Below, piece after piece: positions 10,160 to 20,815 of a stretch of DNA of 64,000 bases (positions are counted from its first letter, which is position 1; every line of letters starts with the position of its first letter). A program made the position numbers and the translations under genes. The notes beneath the pieces were generated by a model. It was not told the origin of the DNA. It was given only the letters and a program-made list of their open reading frames with translations, and made no database searches. Source of the stretch: Branchiostoma lanceolatum (Eukaryota > Chordata > Leptocardii > Amphioxiformes > Branchiostomatidae); assembly GCF_035083965.1 (NCBI RefSeq), contig NC_089740.1, positions 8,429,552 through 8,493,551 on the forward strand. The letters run 5' to 3'.

Positions 10160-10700
10160 ACACAAAGGGGCTTGGAAAGTTCATGAGAAGGAATCATCGA
10201 GTACAATCGATGTGTACGGGCAGCTATTGTGTCTGTTAGTTCTCGCGGGTACTTGTAGCCGCGGTCATATATGGGATTAAAACCATCGCCCATCACTGCT
10301 TTTACATTGTAATAGACAGACCAAAACATTATTTCCGTATGGCAGTATTCCACAGAAGTACATAGTGATCCCTCCATATCCTAACCCACATAAATCTAAA
10401 CATTTCAGATCCAAACAAGGCCAGGCAACAATTTCAGGTTTCAAATGGATGAGAATGGGACGAATGTCACAATAGTTACACAATCGATGACAAATGCTCT
10501 ACTATACTTCCCCATATTTTATCCATCAAGTCGGCTATAACATTCATGTAAATTCATATTATGATAATGCAATGCGTCTTTACAGAAAGTATGGTGAACT
10601 GTAAACTGTCACCCGGCCCGCTGGGCGGTAATCCACACAAGCAGCGAGCTCACGACCACCTTGATTTCCAACCAATGGCTGATCATCATGGAACTGTTGA
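10160..10700. other. Stretch with no recognised gene
   Basis: Short frames on the minus strand (up to 107 codons at 10054-10377) have no recognisable domain. I see no splice-supported exon. Position 10600-10700 is locally GC-rich. Confidence 0.4.
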
Positions 10701-10744
10701 CGCGTAGTCTGGCGGGTCCTGAGCACGTTTTTGATCTAAAAATG

Positions 10745-11020
10745 CCACGACATATGTATGTCACGTTTAGTACGTGACGTATATGCCTTATGTGACGTAT
10801 GACCTGTTATACGTGACGTTTGGACGAGAAATCGTACGTTTTTTTATGTAGGTAATTTTGACACGGAAATTGCAAAACCATATGTATGTCACGTATCCGT
10901 ACGTTCCGGCATACGTGACGTAGGCCTTTCATATGTGACGTATTGACCCCCAATACGTCACGTATAAACGCCAAAACGTGACGTTTTTTACGTACGTAAT
11001 TTTGACACGGAAATGATGCC
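10745..11020. promoter_or_regulatory. Cluster of seven TGACGT (CRE/ATF-like) sites in a repeat
   Basis: TGACGT occurs at 10775, 10793, 10814, 10916, 10936 and 10979, and in reverse at 10955. Most are in the palindromic context TACGTGACGTA. The segment is also a tandem duplication: CATATGTATGTCACGT appears at 10750 and 10891, and AATTTTGACACGGAAAT at 10853 and 10999. Either a degenerate minisatellite built on an ACGT palindrome or a bZIP-binding array; sequence alone does not decide. The nearest downstream gene starts 1.2 kb away. Confidence 0.5.
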
Positions 11021-11029
11021 ATAGGGGGT

Positions 11030-12190
11030 GGCAGCAATGAACTCCACCAAGACTGGTAGAAAAGCCATTTTTCATAAAGAAACTTCTAAGTACTCAGTAT
11101 ACAATAGGATGTAAGGGAAGAGGTACAAGGGGAAATAAACTGGAAGTTGGATAGGGCAGCCAGGGAATGAGAGAGCCTTTGTTTGACAGAATTCAAAACA
11201 TATGTCTCACATTTAGACTGGAATATACCTGAATGCATGTGCTTGTATACAATGTACAATGTATTTGTGGTTATGTGTGTCAGTGTGCATGAGCGTGGGT
11301 TGGAATGTAAGTGTGTGTGTTTGTACAATGTATAGTGTTGCTTTTGTTGCTCATTTCTTTCGTGTAGCCACAATGCTTAACTGTCATGTTGGCCTGACTG
11401 AGCAGTAAAGGAACAGGGAACATGTTTAAAAATCTAAAACTGGGGATAACAAACTCCTGCACGATGTAAATGTATGCTCATTGCCATCCAATGTTGCATC
11501 CCCAAAGCAATATGATCAGTTGCATTCCTTCCGGCCCACCCACAGTGACCCATCTTTTCCATTCGATGCTAAATCCCCATGCATAGCCTTGAGGTCCAGA
11601 AAGGGTAGATGCTGAGGTAGCCCACCCCACTAGCCCACCCCTGTAGACCACCCCATCGAATCCGCAAACCCGTGTACTAGTAGGCATGTTGAATATATAA
11701 CGTTGTAGTCTCATGTATTAGTTAATGACAAGGCAGAATCAAAAAGTACAGCAACTTTCAACAGCAACTTTCAACAACATGTACAACATTTAATTTACAA
11801 TTTTCATACGGTCAACTACAAGATAGATCTGATCTTGTTACAATCAGGTAGCCTCCACCAGGCCCTCTTACGGGCATATGAATCGTAGAATTCGGCAGAA
11901 AATGGAATAATTAGCCAGTAGAGTCAGTCCACAGTGAAGATCGCATTTCGCCCGTTTAGGAGCCTGCAAGTGATCATGAAACCCTGGCATAGTTTGGTAG
12001 AGACTAACAATCGGGGGGGGGGGGGGTATTTTCCTGAGTTTCATAATCTCTTTTGATATGATAATAATGCTGGAATTAAATAGGTCTTTGGTGAGAGACA
12101 GCAATGATGCCAATGTTTCACCTTGATCTCTTAATAATCAATTTCTTCCCAAATATGTCAGAGAACCAAGGAAATGAATTGGCGTGGCCT
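11030..12190. other. Upstream region of the arylsulfatase gene
   Basis: No supported gene. Features seen: partial GT-rich stretches (11270-11330), a fragment of the GCCTCCACCAGG-type MITE at 11849-11990 (related to 35504-35705) and a G12 homopolymer at about 12015. Confidence 0.45.
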
Positions 12191-12192
12191 AA

Positions 12193-12200
12193 TATAAATA
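12193..12200 (+). promoter_or_regulatory. TATA box of the arylsulfatase gene
   Basis: TATAAATA lies 43-50 bases before the ATG at 12243. A start site 25-31 bases downstream (about 12220-12226) would leave a very short leader. It would also exclude the in-frame ATG at 12216, which is why I choose 12243 as the start. Confidence 0.55.
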
Positions 12201-12242
12201 ACAATTCTTGAATGTGTGCAGACTCTTAAGATAGCTGCAGTG

Positions 12243-15200
12243 ATGGCTGTCGACAGCAAGGGGGCGCTCTTGCTCCTCCTCATCACTGCTGTGCTGTATG
12301 ATGGTTCATCTTCCTCCAAGGCCACCCAACCCCCACACATCATCCTCATCGTTGCTGATGATTTGGTGAGTACCATGCAGGTGTTGCACTTTTCTAGCCT
12401 TCATACTTAACAGCAGGCTGGTTTCTTGGCTTTACTAGCTTTGGCTTCATATATGTTCTGTTTTCTGATTATATATCAGACTTCTGATTGTGCCAGGTTT
12501 TCCGACAGCCATCCAGTCTACAGTCTGAAACTCAGTGAAGTCAGAAAAATGATATGCAATCGAAAAACAGCACATGATAAGCCGGAAATTAAGTCCAGCA
12601 AAGAAGTCTACTTTATGGAGGATCAGACATTTCTACAGTCCTGCTACAGTTCTACCATATGCATGCAAATATGTATTTTCACTTCCAGTAAGTCTAGTAG
12701 ATTATACCTAATAAAGTGACTGCCCTGATACTGCTGTTTGATGTGTTCATAGAGCTCTGGAACTTTGGTATATTGATACATCACCTCTTACCTTGGAATT
12801 AAAAGAAAACTTTCCAATATTCCCATCGTCGATCTGCAAGGTTAGAATGATGTAAGTTTCCATTGGTCCGACCAGATCCCGACTCCTAACCTGGACAGCC
12901 TGGCATACAGACAACCCCCCCACACACACACACACGCACACAAACATATATTTTTTTTATGCACATACAAACACACTCACACACACACACACACACACAC
13001 GCAAACACACTCACACACAATGCAGCCCAGTTAAGCAGTAATTGTTATCAATTCATCAACTTTTCGACAGGGTTGGAATGATGTAAGTTTCCACGGCTCG
13101 GACCAGATCCCGACTCCTAACCTGGACAGCCTGGCGTACAGCGGTGTGATCCTGGGGAACTACTACGTGTCTCCCATCTGTACGCCGACTCGCAGCGCCA
13201 TCATGACCGGACGCCACCCCATCCACACAGGTCAGACTGCCTGGCATCCATCCTTTGATAATACAGGGCTCGAAATTCTTTTTACTGCATACTTTCACTT
13301 GCCTGCCGTATACGTAGGTTACATTCAAAGTTACCTACAGCACACCAGTTTAGTACCTAGCTAAATAGCCCTTCCTCCTCTAACAAGGGGCCCCCATTTT
13401 ACGTCCCTTCCAAAAGACTGGCACAGCCCCAACTGAGATGCCCTACCCGAGATTGCACTGGGGTCTCTCAGACTTCCCTTACCAAGGAGGTTGAAAAACA
13501 GTCACTGACGAAAGACAGCGCATGCTGTCTGAAACATCTGACAATTTCAGACAGCATTCCAATGTCATTTTTTATCCAGTTGCTTGAGTAACAGTTACTT
13601 TGCATATCTTATTACCTGGATGTTGTTAAACCTTCATTGAATTTGAAGCTGATTCTGAGCTCTAGAATTGAATCGTCATGTGACTTTCACCCCGATTTCT
13701 CAGAACTACCTACCAGGGAGAAAAGCCTGGCATGAAATCAGATGGCAACACTGCGTACTTTTAAAAGACTTCTTGCATGGAACAAACCTTTTATAAATCT
13801 CACTTTGCTAAAGCCATGAGCTGAAACAGTCTTCTTGCAGATATCATGTCACCCGGCGGAATGATGTTAGTAGACTTTACCTTGCGTTTCCCTCCTAATG
13901 CTTTACCTTGTGTAGGGTTACAGCACGGGGTGATATCTGGGGCCACCCCCTTTGGCCTGCCGCTGAATGAAACGATCCTCCCACAGTACCTGAAGCCACT
14001 GGGTTATGCCACTCACATAGTGGGGAAGGTAAGCATCCATGTCAGGGTATTCCAGTCGGCTGATCTTTAACAGTTCTGACCATTATATTCATAGGCCTAC
14101 AGCATGGCGTGATAATAGGTGCACAACCCTACGGACTAGGACTGAATGAAACAGTCCTCCCACAGTACCTGAAACAACTGGGTTATGCCACTCGCATGGT
14201 GGGGAAGGTAAGCACCCTAACAAGGATATTGCAGATGGATCCAATGATTTTTAACATTGATGGTGTGACCATTGTATTCATAGGCCTTCAGCATTTCGTG
14301 ATAGTAAGTGCGCAACCCTACGGACTAGCACTGAATGAAACAATCCTACCACAGTATATGAAGCAACTGGGTTATACCACTCGTATGGTGGGGAAGGTAA
14401 GGGTAATCTCCAAGCAGATCTGTATTGGTCAGGCTATTTTTTTGCCATTTTCTGCATTTCTACGTCTCGCTCTAGTGTACCACGAAAGTAGTTTTTATAT
14501 AATATAATAAGTTTGAGTACATTTTGAACTCTATCACTAATTCAATCTCTTATATGTATGTGCAAGTACTTACAGTATGGGTCTTATTCTAAACATATTC
14601 CAGTGGCATCTGGGTATGTACGCATGGGACTATACCCCAACGTACCGCGGGTTTGATTCATTTTATGGCTACTACACTGGGGCGGAGGGCTATGTGGATC
14701 ATGTCAACGGGATTCATGCCTCGGTAAAGCAATGTGTCATGAGAAACAACCACTTGCGGGTGTCATGCCAAAAGCTACAGTCACGCCACACCAATCTAAT
14801 TTCTTGGTCCTTGGATTTGGGAAAATAATGCTGAACTGGGAGGTCAACATAAAAACAGAGTCTGAGGAGAAATTCTATATCTTGTCACACACACTCACAG
14901 TTTCAGGGTTCACAAAACAAGCCCAGTACCATTGCACTACATTTTGTATGCTCTATTGGTAATTGAATCTTTTCATATCTACGACGTATGTAGTTCTACA
15001 TTACGCCCCAAAAAAGTTACTCAAACAACTGGATATGATTTTGGAAACAGTCTGACGTTTCAAAATCATATCAAGTTGCATTGTCATGAGTTAGTTTTTG
15101 CCGTATCTTATTACCTGGATGTCTAACCTTTATCAACGTAGCACTACATTGCTTATAGTTTGGGTCTTGTTCCAGTGGCATCTGGGTATGTACGCATGGG

Positions 15201-18200
15201 AGCTCACCCCAACGTATCGCGGGTTTGATTCGTACTTTGGCTACTACACCGGGGCGGAGGATTATGTCGACCATGCCAACAGGATACGTGCCTCGGTAAA
15301 GAAACGTGGAAGGAGACAACCACTTGCAGGTGTCATGCCAAAAAGTGCAATTTGAATCTATGTATTAAATTGTTTTGGCATATTTCCCAGACGTGTCTGC
15401 ATCCTGTTAGAGCTCTTGTGATCGCAGCAAAATGTTACTGCTTGTTCGAAAGCCATGCCGTTAGGCATCAGTTATCCTTTTAAAAAATAATGCTGACCTG
15501 GAAAATTAGCATGAAGACAGATTCTGAGGAGAAGGTTTACACTATGGTTCACATTAGCCTGTGTTTACACAATCTCTCGCTGGCCGGGGTTAATGACCCC
15601 TTCCACCTAGGGCCAGCCGCTAGGAGCGCGGTTTAGTCAGGCTAGGTTCACTAAGTGTCCTGAGAACAGACCCAAAAACAAAGGAAATTGGGAAACCTAA
15701 AAACTGCAAGATTTCCTCCTAGCCCTCTGTTTTTCATTCTGACCTCCTATTTACAAATATTCAAGATCTGAGGAAATAGATTGGTGTGGCTCAAGAGTAT
15801 ACATGTGTAAGAGTAAATCTCAATGTGCAATATAGTTATCACATCTCATGATCTCAAGTACAAAACTGGTGCTCTGTATTCGACCCTGAAAAAGCTGCTT
15901 CACTGCTTTATTAGATGCAATACAGATACAGAAACTTCTTGGCATGTTACCTGCAAGTGTGTTGTCGTTTCACACTTAAGCATTCTGCTTACAAATGTCT
16001 TGTGTTTTTCTTTCTTTTCTGCTTTTACAGTGGCATCTTGGCCACCATGCTTGGGAATTTACGCCAACGTACCGCGGGTTTGACTCCTACTATGGGTACC
16101 TCACTGGAAAGGACAACTATTATGATCATACAGATGATGAAAGTAACTCAAAAGAAGAGGTTAGGATAGTGAGGATAGTCAGTGTCATCCCTTTCCACTA
16201 GTGGCTGTAACTACTGGGCGACCGCTAAGCAACAGTATTTAAAAGGTCACACAACAAATTTCATAGATGAAGAACAAATCTTATTTATGTTTAGCTTGTT
16301 CTGTTTTCTTTTCAATCAAGCTTTTACATCTTGCACTACATTACAATTATAAAATCAAGTGTAACACAAATCCAATTTTGGTCGCTTTACGGTCGCTTAA
16401 CAATCGCTGTCTCGCGGAAATGGGGCAAAGAAAGTACTATGCTTTCAATTAAGATGCAATATCATACCCTTGTGGACTAACCCCCTGCTGGAGTGATTGC
16501 ACAAAGTAGGAGTTTATCGTACCCTTAGATTTGACATACTTTAAACTTTAAACATTTGTTGGTAATGTTAGAGATCAAAATTTTCCAATCAACGTGACGA
16601 GTGTTAGCTAGATGTTACCACAGAATTGGGGGATTGAATATGGAGCGTTGACCCTTCAATTTCATCACATCTTTGATAAAAAGTACAGTGTTGTTTCAAA
16701 CTTTGCACTTGTCTCATCTATAATGAAAAGCGACCCCCTGTTTCAATATTACAGCTTGGGTACAAGGGTCTGGACCTGAGGAATGGCACAGAACCGGTTT
16801 GGACAGAAAACGGGACGTACAGTACAGAACTCTTTGCTACAGAGGCAGAGAGGATCATCGCTAGCCACGACACCTCCAAGGTACATGTTCTTGTCTGTGT
16901 GTTATGATTCTATTAACTGATTTGGCAATTTTGAGACACACAGCCATGATCTGCTGAACTAGCCAAAGACTATTACAATGACTCGGGATGAGCAAGCATA
17001 TTCCTTGTCTGTATTGCCTAACTGGCAAACTCTTCTGTCTGAGACAAGGTTGAACTGCAATGTTTGTGTGTGTGTGCTTAGAGTTTATAGGGAGTGTGTG
17101 TTTGTGTGTGTGTGGTTGTGTGTGTGCCATTGAAATGCAGAGTTTTTTAGTACTAGTAACCTTTTGTCTTTTCCCTTTCCCAGCCCCTGTTCCTGTACTT
17201 GCCCCATCAAGCCGTGCACTCAGGAAACCCAGACAACCCCCTACAGGCCCCACAGAAGTACATTGATAAGTTCCCTCACATCCAACACCCCGGGAGGAGG
17301 ACGTTTGCTGGTAGATGCACTTTCTCTTCAATCTCTGTTCATCATACAGTTGATCATTCAGTTCACTCACTCACTAGAGGTGGATACCGGTTTGCTGGAC
17401 CTGATTTGGACCTTTATAACATTCAAGAACCAAGTCCAAAAAACCTGAAAGCCAGAATCCTGAGTTCAAAAAAAATTGAACAAAGTACAAATATATTTTT
17501 CTATTTTGTTTGATGAAAAGTGTTTTGAGTCTCCCCTCTGGCAAAAAAGGCATTTAAGATAAGTGCAACATTTAAATATCAAACACTGGTTTATCTTGAA
17601 AGTGTTCGCACCAAGAAGCTTTTATAGTCGTGCGTGTCAGTATTAATTCTCTATGCTTAATATTGGTCTAATAGAACAAAACATTAACTGGACAGGATCA
17701 GGTCTAGGTTCAGGTCCAGACCTGAACCTAAATCTCTGGACCTAAACTTGGACTTGGACCTTATTGAGCCGAACCAGTATCCACCCCTATCACTCACCCA
17801 ACCCTCGCACTTACTCACTCACTCAGAATTTCCAGTCACTTACGAAAGATAGTGGATGCCGTCTGAAACATTCCAGCTGCAGTCACCTGTACGTGTAGTC
17901 ACTGGTGAAAGGTAGTGGATGCTACTTGATACGTCAAACCATCTCCAAAATCTATCCAGTTGCTTGAGTAACTGTTTTCTTGTGCAATGTAGATAAATTT
18001 TATCTAACTTCTTTCTTTACTTGTTTTCCTTCATGCTCCTGCAGCTATGGTCTCGGCACTTGACGACGCAGTCGGCAACGTGACCAAAGCTCTGTCCGCC
18101 CGCGGAATGCTGGAGAATTCCGTCATCATCTTCACCACCGACAACGGTGGTCCCGCTGCAGGCTTCGACATGAACTACGCCAGCAACTGGCCCCTCAGGG

Positions 18201-19776
18201 GGGTGAAGAACACCCTGTGGGAGGGGGGCGTCCACGGTGCCTATTTTCTTCTTTCCTTTAATGCCCACAATCATAGTTATGATTATGTCAGCATGTTGGA
18301 AGTGTGCCGCTGGCTTGTGTCCAGGGTCGTGCAGTGAACACTCCTACACACACATGTAATCCATAATCCAATCTCGTAGTCCTAATTTGATATCCTTACT
18401 CCATATCTGTCTGTATCTGTATGTATTAGCCGGTGTAACCGCCCTTCAGCGTAACACACCAGCACGACATTACAGCAACTGGTTATATGAACGACTTGTC
18501 ACACCTAACCTTTGCACATCTTACTGCAAGTGTTGTTTAAAGCTATCTAGTGATGACACCCCTACTTGGTGGCAAATTGTTAAGGAGTTCCACTCTACGA
18601 TACGTTGTAGTTCTGGGGAAAAACAAGTTTCCGAATGCTTCAATATATCATCCTGGGTTGATAATTCTTGTACTTAAAGGCATGGCTATTTCTTGTTCTT
18701 TTCTGGGCAGGTACTGGGTTCGTCCACAGCCCTCTCATCAAGCAACCCAAGAGGACGACCCACGAACTTCTCCACGTTTGCGACCTCCTGCCTACGATCT
18801 ACACGCTTGCTGGTGGAGACTCAACCGAGTTGAAGAATCTGGACGGTACAAACGTTTGGGAGACGATCTCACGCGGGGTTGAGTCGCCCCGTGTTGAAGT
18901 ACTTCACAACATTGATCCAAAACGGAAAACAGCGGCCCTACGCTACAGTGACTACAAGATCATCCTCGGCGAAGCATACAAAGGAGCTTGGGATGGGTGG
19001 TATCCACCGGAAGGCGTGACAACCAACCGCAGTAAAGAAACGAACCACGTGCCACGCTGGTCTGGACCTTTGAAGATCAAGTGTGGTGAGAAACCAGCCA
19101 ACGCGTCGACCAACTGCAAGCCACGTGACAACCCGTGCGTCTTTAACATCAAGGAGGATCCTTGCGAGTTCAACAACATCGCAGACTGGAACCAGCCACT
19201 TCTAACGTTCCTCATGGGGAGGCTCGAGGCTTACAGCGCGACAGCAGTGCCAATCAGGTAAGTAATGATTTAATTTACTGCAACTTCATGCACGTAGGCT
19301 AATCAATTAATGACATAAAGTGAAACATGAGGCATATACAAGCGATAAAGATTAAACAACGTTGTTAATAAGTCTACAATAAGTTTCTAAATTCTACTAT
19401 ACTAATGCAGGGTTTGACTTCGTCTTTGGAAGCATTGGAAAATAAAATGTCACACAATTTTTATTGGATGATTTCGGAAGGAATATGAATTTCTGTGGAT
19501 CTAGAAAAGCTTGTTGAGATGTCGGATATATCTATTTCTTTCGGCTTTGAATTTTGGACATTTGCAGGTAAAATGTATTTCATTTTCCACTGCTTTTGTT
19601 GCACACTGTTTACACGTTCTGTCATGAACCGGTAGCTTTCTGTATCTCCCTTTCTTAGGAACCAACCAACAGACCCCCGCGGGAATCCAAAGTACCACGG
19701 CGGTGTGTGGAGCCCATGGATTAATCTTACAGACACCAGTGTTTCCACCAATGAGTTATTTGGCAGTTTGCAATAA
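12243..19776 (+). CDS. Arylsulfatase, ARSB/ARSI/ARSJ type, with triplicated exons 3 and 4
   Basis: A secreted or lysosomal sulfatase hydrolysing sulfate esters, probably on glycosaminoglycans. Exons: 12243-12365, 13071-13230, one of 13916-14028/14095-14207/14284-14396, one of 14604-14723/15176-15295/16031-16159, 16755-16880, 17184-17310, 18045-18236, 18711-19257, 19659-19776. All junctions are GT-AG and phases match. With 120-nt exon-4 copies the product is 541 residues, close to the ~530 of human ARSB. Seen: signal peptide ([18 protein letters not shown]), metal-binding IILIVADDL at the exon 1 end, CTPTRS with the formylglycine cysteine and TGRHP in exon 2, GK|WHLG across exons 3/4, TDNGG and WPLRG in exon 7, HNIDP in exon 8, and a C-terminal WSPW. 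Cysteine-type sulfatases need SUMF1 activation. Very confident on family, less on the exact paralogue. Confidence 0.95.
12837..12910 (+). pseudogene. Decayed partial copy of arylsulfatase exon 2
   Basis: About 72 bases aligning with the first half of exon 2 (13071-13141), including GATCCCGACTCCTAACCTGG and CAGCCTGGC. The Trp codon TGG of exon 2 is TAG here, and the match ends after GCATACAG, before the formylglycine motif. It cannot be a working alternative exon. Confidence 0.85.
12918..13022 (+). repeat. CA-rich microsatellite
   Basis: (CA)n with interruptions between the decayed exon-2 copy and the real exon 2. It could have mediated the local duplication. Confidence 0.9.
13916..14028 (+). 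CDS. Arylsulfatase alternative exon 3a
   Basis: 113 nt with acceptor TGTAG and donor GTAAGC. It completes a Gly codon split with exon 2, then encodes 37 residues starting [13 protein letters not shown] and ending HIVGK. The final Lys is the conserved active-site lysine of the GKWHLG motif. Start phase 1, end phase 0. Confidence 0.9.
14095..14207 (+). CDS. Arylsulfatase alternative exon 3b
   Basis: 113 nt with acceptor CATAG and donor GTAAGC, same phases as 3a. Encodes [13 protein letters not shown]...RMVGK. It differs from 3a at about eight of 37 residues. Because 113 is not a multiple of three, using 3a and 3b together would shift the frame. Confidence 0.9.
14284..14396 (+). CDS. Arylsulfatase alternative exon 3c
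   Basis: 113 nt with acceptor CATAG and donor GTAAGG. Encodes [13 protein letters not shown]...RMVGK. It keeps the N-glycosylation sequon LNET shared by all three copies, and the terminal GK. It is closest to 3b. Confidence 0.9.
14604..14723 (+). CDS. Arylsulfatase alternative exon 4a
   Basis: 120 nt, phase 0 to 0, acceptor ATTCCAG and donor GTAAAG. Encodes 40 residues from [12 protein letters not shown] through [12 protein letters not shown] to GIHAS. The His of WHLG is the conserved active-site histidine. The flanking intron downstream is similar to that of 4b (ACAACCACTTGC.GGTGTCATG in both), so 4a and 4b arose from a duplication larger than the exon. Confidence 0.9.
15176..15295 (+). CDS. 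Arylsulfatase alternative exon 4b
   Basis: 120 nt, phase 0 to 0, acceptor TTCCAG and donor GTAAAG. Encodes [20 protein letters not shown]...RIRAS. Differs from 4a at about nine of 40 residues, concentrated in the second half. Confidence 0.9.
16031..16159 (+). CDS. Arylsulfatase alternative exon 4c
   Basis: 129 nt, phase 0 to 0, acceptor TTTTACAG and donor GTTAGG. Encodes [20 protein letters not shown], then an acidic end ([12 protein letters not shown]) three residues longer than 4a/4b. It is the most diverged copy and lies nearest exon 5. The acidic tail alters a substrate-side loop after the conserved RGFD motif (inference). Confidence 0.88.
18400..18455 (-). mobile_element. Retroelement 3' tail, antisense, in intron 7
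   Basis: Reverse complement reads GTGTTACGCTGAAGGGCGG, then TTACACCGGCTAATACATAC and AGATACAGA. This matches the 3' terminus of the element at 26885-26985. Only the tail remains. Confidence 0.65.
19440..19658 (-). mobile_element. Antisense non-LTR retroelement fragment abutting exon 9
   Basis: The minus strand reads [17 protein letters not shown], then [18 protein letters not shown]. The C..C...ENE.HF...CP pattern is common at the C-terminal end of non-LTR ORF2 proteins (family knowledge). The fragment ends at or very near 19658, the base before the last arylsulfatase exon, so the polypyrimidine tract and AG acceptor of exon 9 appear to lie in retroelement-derived sequence. Confidence 0.55.
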
Positions 19777-20025
19777 CTCCTAGATTTCCTTATCTCTCAC
19801 ACTGAACATTATCAGGCCACACCATTTTTTTATTTTTTTGGGACTTTCTAAGATATGAAATATGCAACAGGTCAAGATGAAAACAGGAGAGAACTTGAAT
19901 TTGCCTAAAACTGAATTCACTAAAGCAAAAGTTTGGGCCCCAGACTCCCAGATCACAATTATATGTGTTATGAACTTCAATATTCATTTCTGAAAATAAT
20001 TTCATCAGGTTGGCAGAATGTAGGG
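19777..20025. other. 3' flank of the arylsulfatase gene
   Basis: Non-coding stretch after the TAA stop at 19774-19776. I see no close canonical AATAAA on the plus strand here, so the transcript end is not placed. Confidence 0.35.
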
Positions 20026-20355
20026 TATAGGAGATTCTTTTTACACAACCAAGTGATTTCACCTGCTGACGTTTTGATGTCTGTTAGACACCTTCTTCAG
20101 AGCTTCCTACTGTAGTACTGCTTCTCACCACTATAAGTAGCCGATGTAGGTGGTGCTTTTGCGGTGAGAACACTGTCTCAAACGTGGCTGAGTTTGTATC
20201 CCCCTCGTTTCGGTTCATCACTGGTACCGGTGTTGACTTCCTTATCGTTGCCACCTACTCCAGCTACTTATAGCGGTGAGAAGCAGTACTCCAGTCAGAA
20301 GCTCTGAAAAACTGTGGCAGGTGAGGTTACCTGGTGTAAAAATAATCTCCTATAC
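20026..20355. repeat. ~330-bp fold-back element
   Basis: Left end TATAGGAGATTCTTTTTACAC pairs with the right end GTGTAAAAATAATCTCCTATAC. The arms continue through TCACCTG, AGAGCTTC and AGTACTGCTTCTCACCRCTATAAGTAGC. It is a MITE-like palindrome with no coding content. Confidence 0.85.
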
Positions 20356-20619
20356 CGTTCAATATTTATGTATACTCCAGAGACCACAGATAGTCTCCCA
20401 AGACTGGAATACTAAAGAATATGTATGCCACTGATAGGGGTACTTGTGTGGCATGTAGGGTATACGTACAGTATATTACTAGGCTTAGGTCTCATGTTCT
20501 TGAAAAGAACAATTCTGGGAAAGTATAGTGGTAGGTGCAATGGCTTAAAGCTAAATCAGTTACTAGAAGTACAGAACTTGTGTGTCATGCCATGCGGTGC
20601 TTTAAAGATTATGTGAGTC

Positions 20620-20815
20620 AAATATAGTCAAACAGCCACCCAGCAAGCTTTAAGAAAATGGTCACAGTAGAGAAATAACCACTATAGACAAGCTAGGAGA
20701 TAGACAGGATTCTTTACGTTAGGGTCAATGGGGAAAATTATCTAAGTGACCACCAAAGAGTGGTCCTTATGTAGAGATGGTCACTTGTACAGGTTTGACT
20801 GTATACAGTCTTACA
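20620..20815. repeat. MITE-like element (AGTCAAACCTGTACAAGTGACC family)
   Basis: Ends GGTCACTTGTACAGGTTTGACTGTA on the right and begins ATATAGTCAAACAGCCACC on the left. A better-preserved copy lies at 51369-51575. Confidence 0.75.

Noticed and set aside
12216-12242. In-frame upstream ATG of the arylsulfatase
   Set aside because: It lies only 16-23 bases after the TATA box, upstream of the expected start site, and would put IAAV-type residues before an already good signal peptide.
13846-15355. Remains of three tandem arylsulfatase genes instead of duplicated exons
   Set aside because: Only exons 3 and 4 are repeated, grouped as 3-3-3-4-4-4, and exons 1 and 5-9 occur once; gene duplication would give repeated whole sets.
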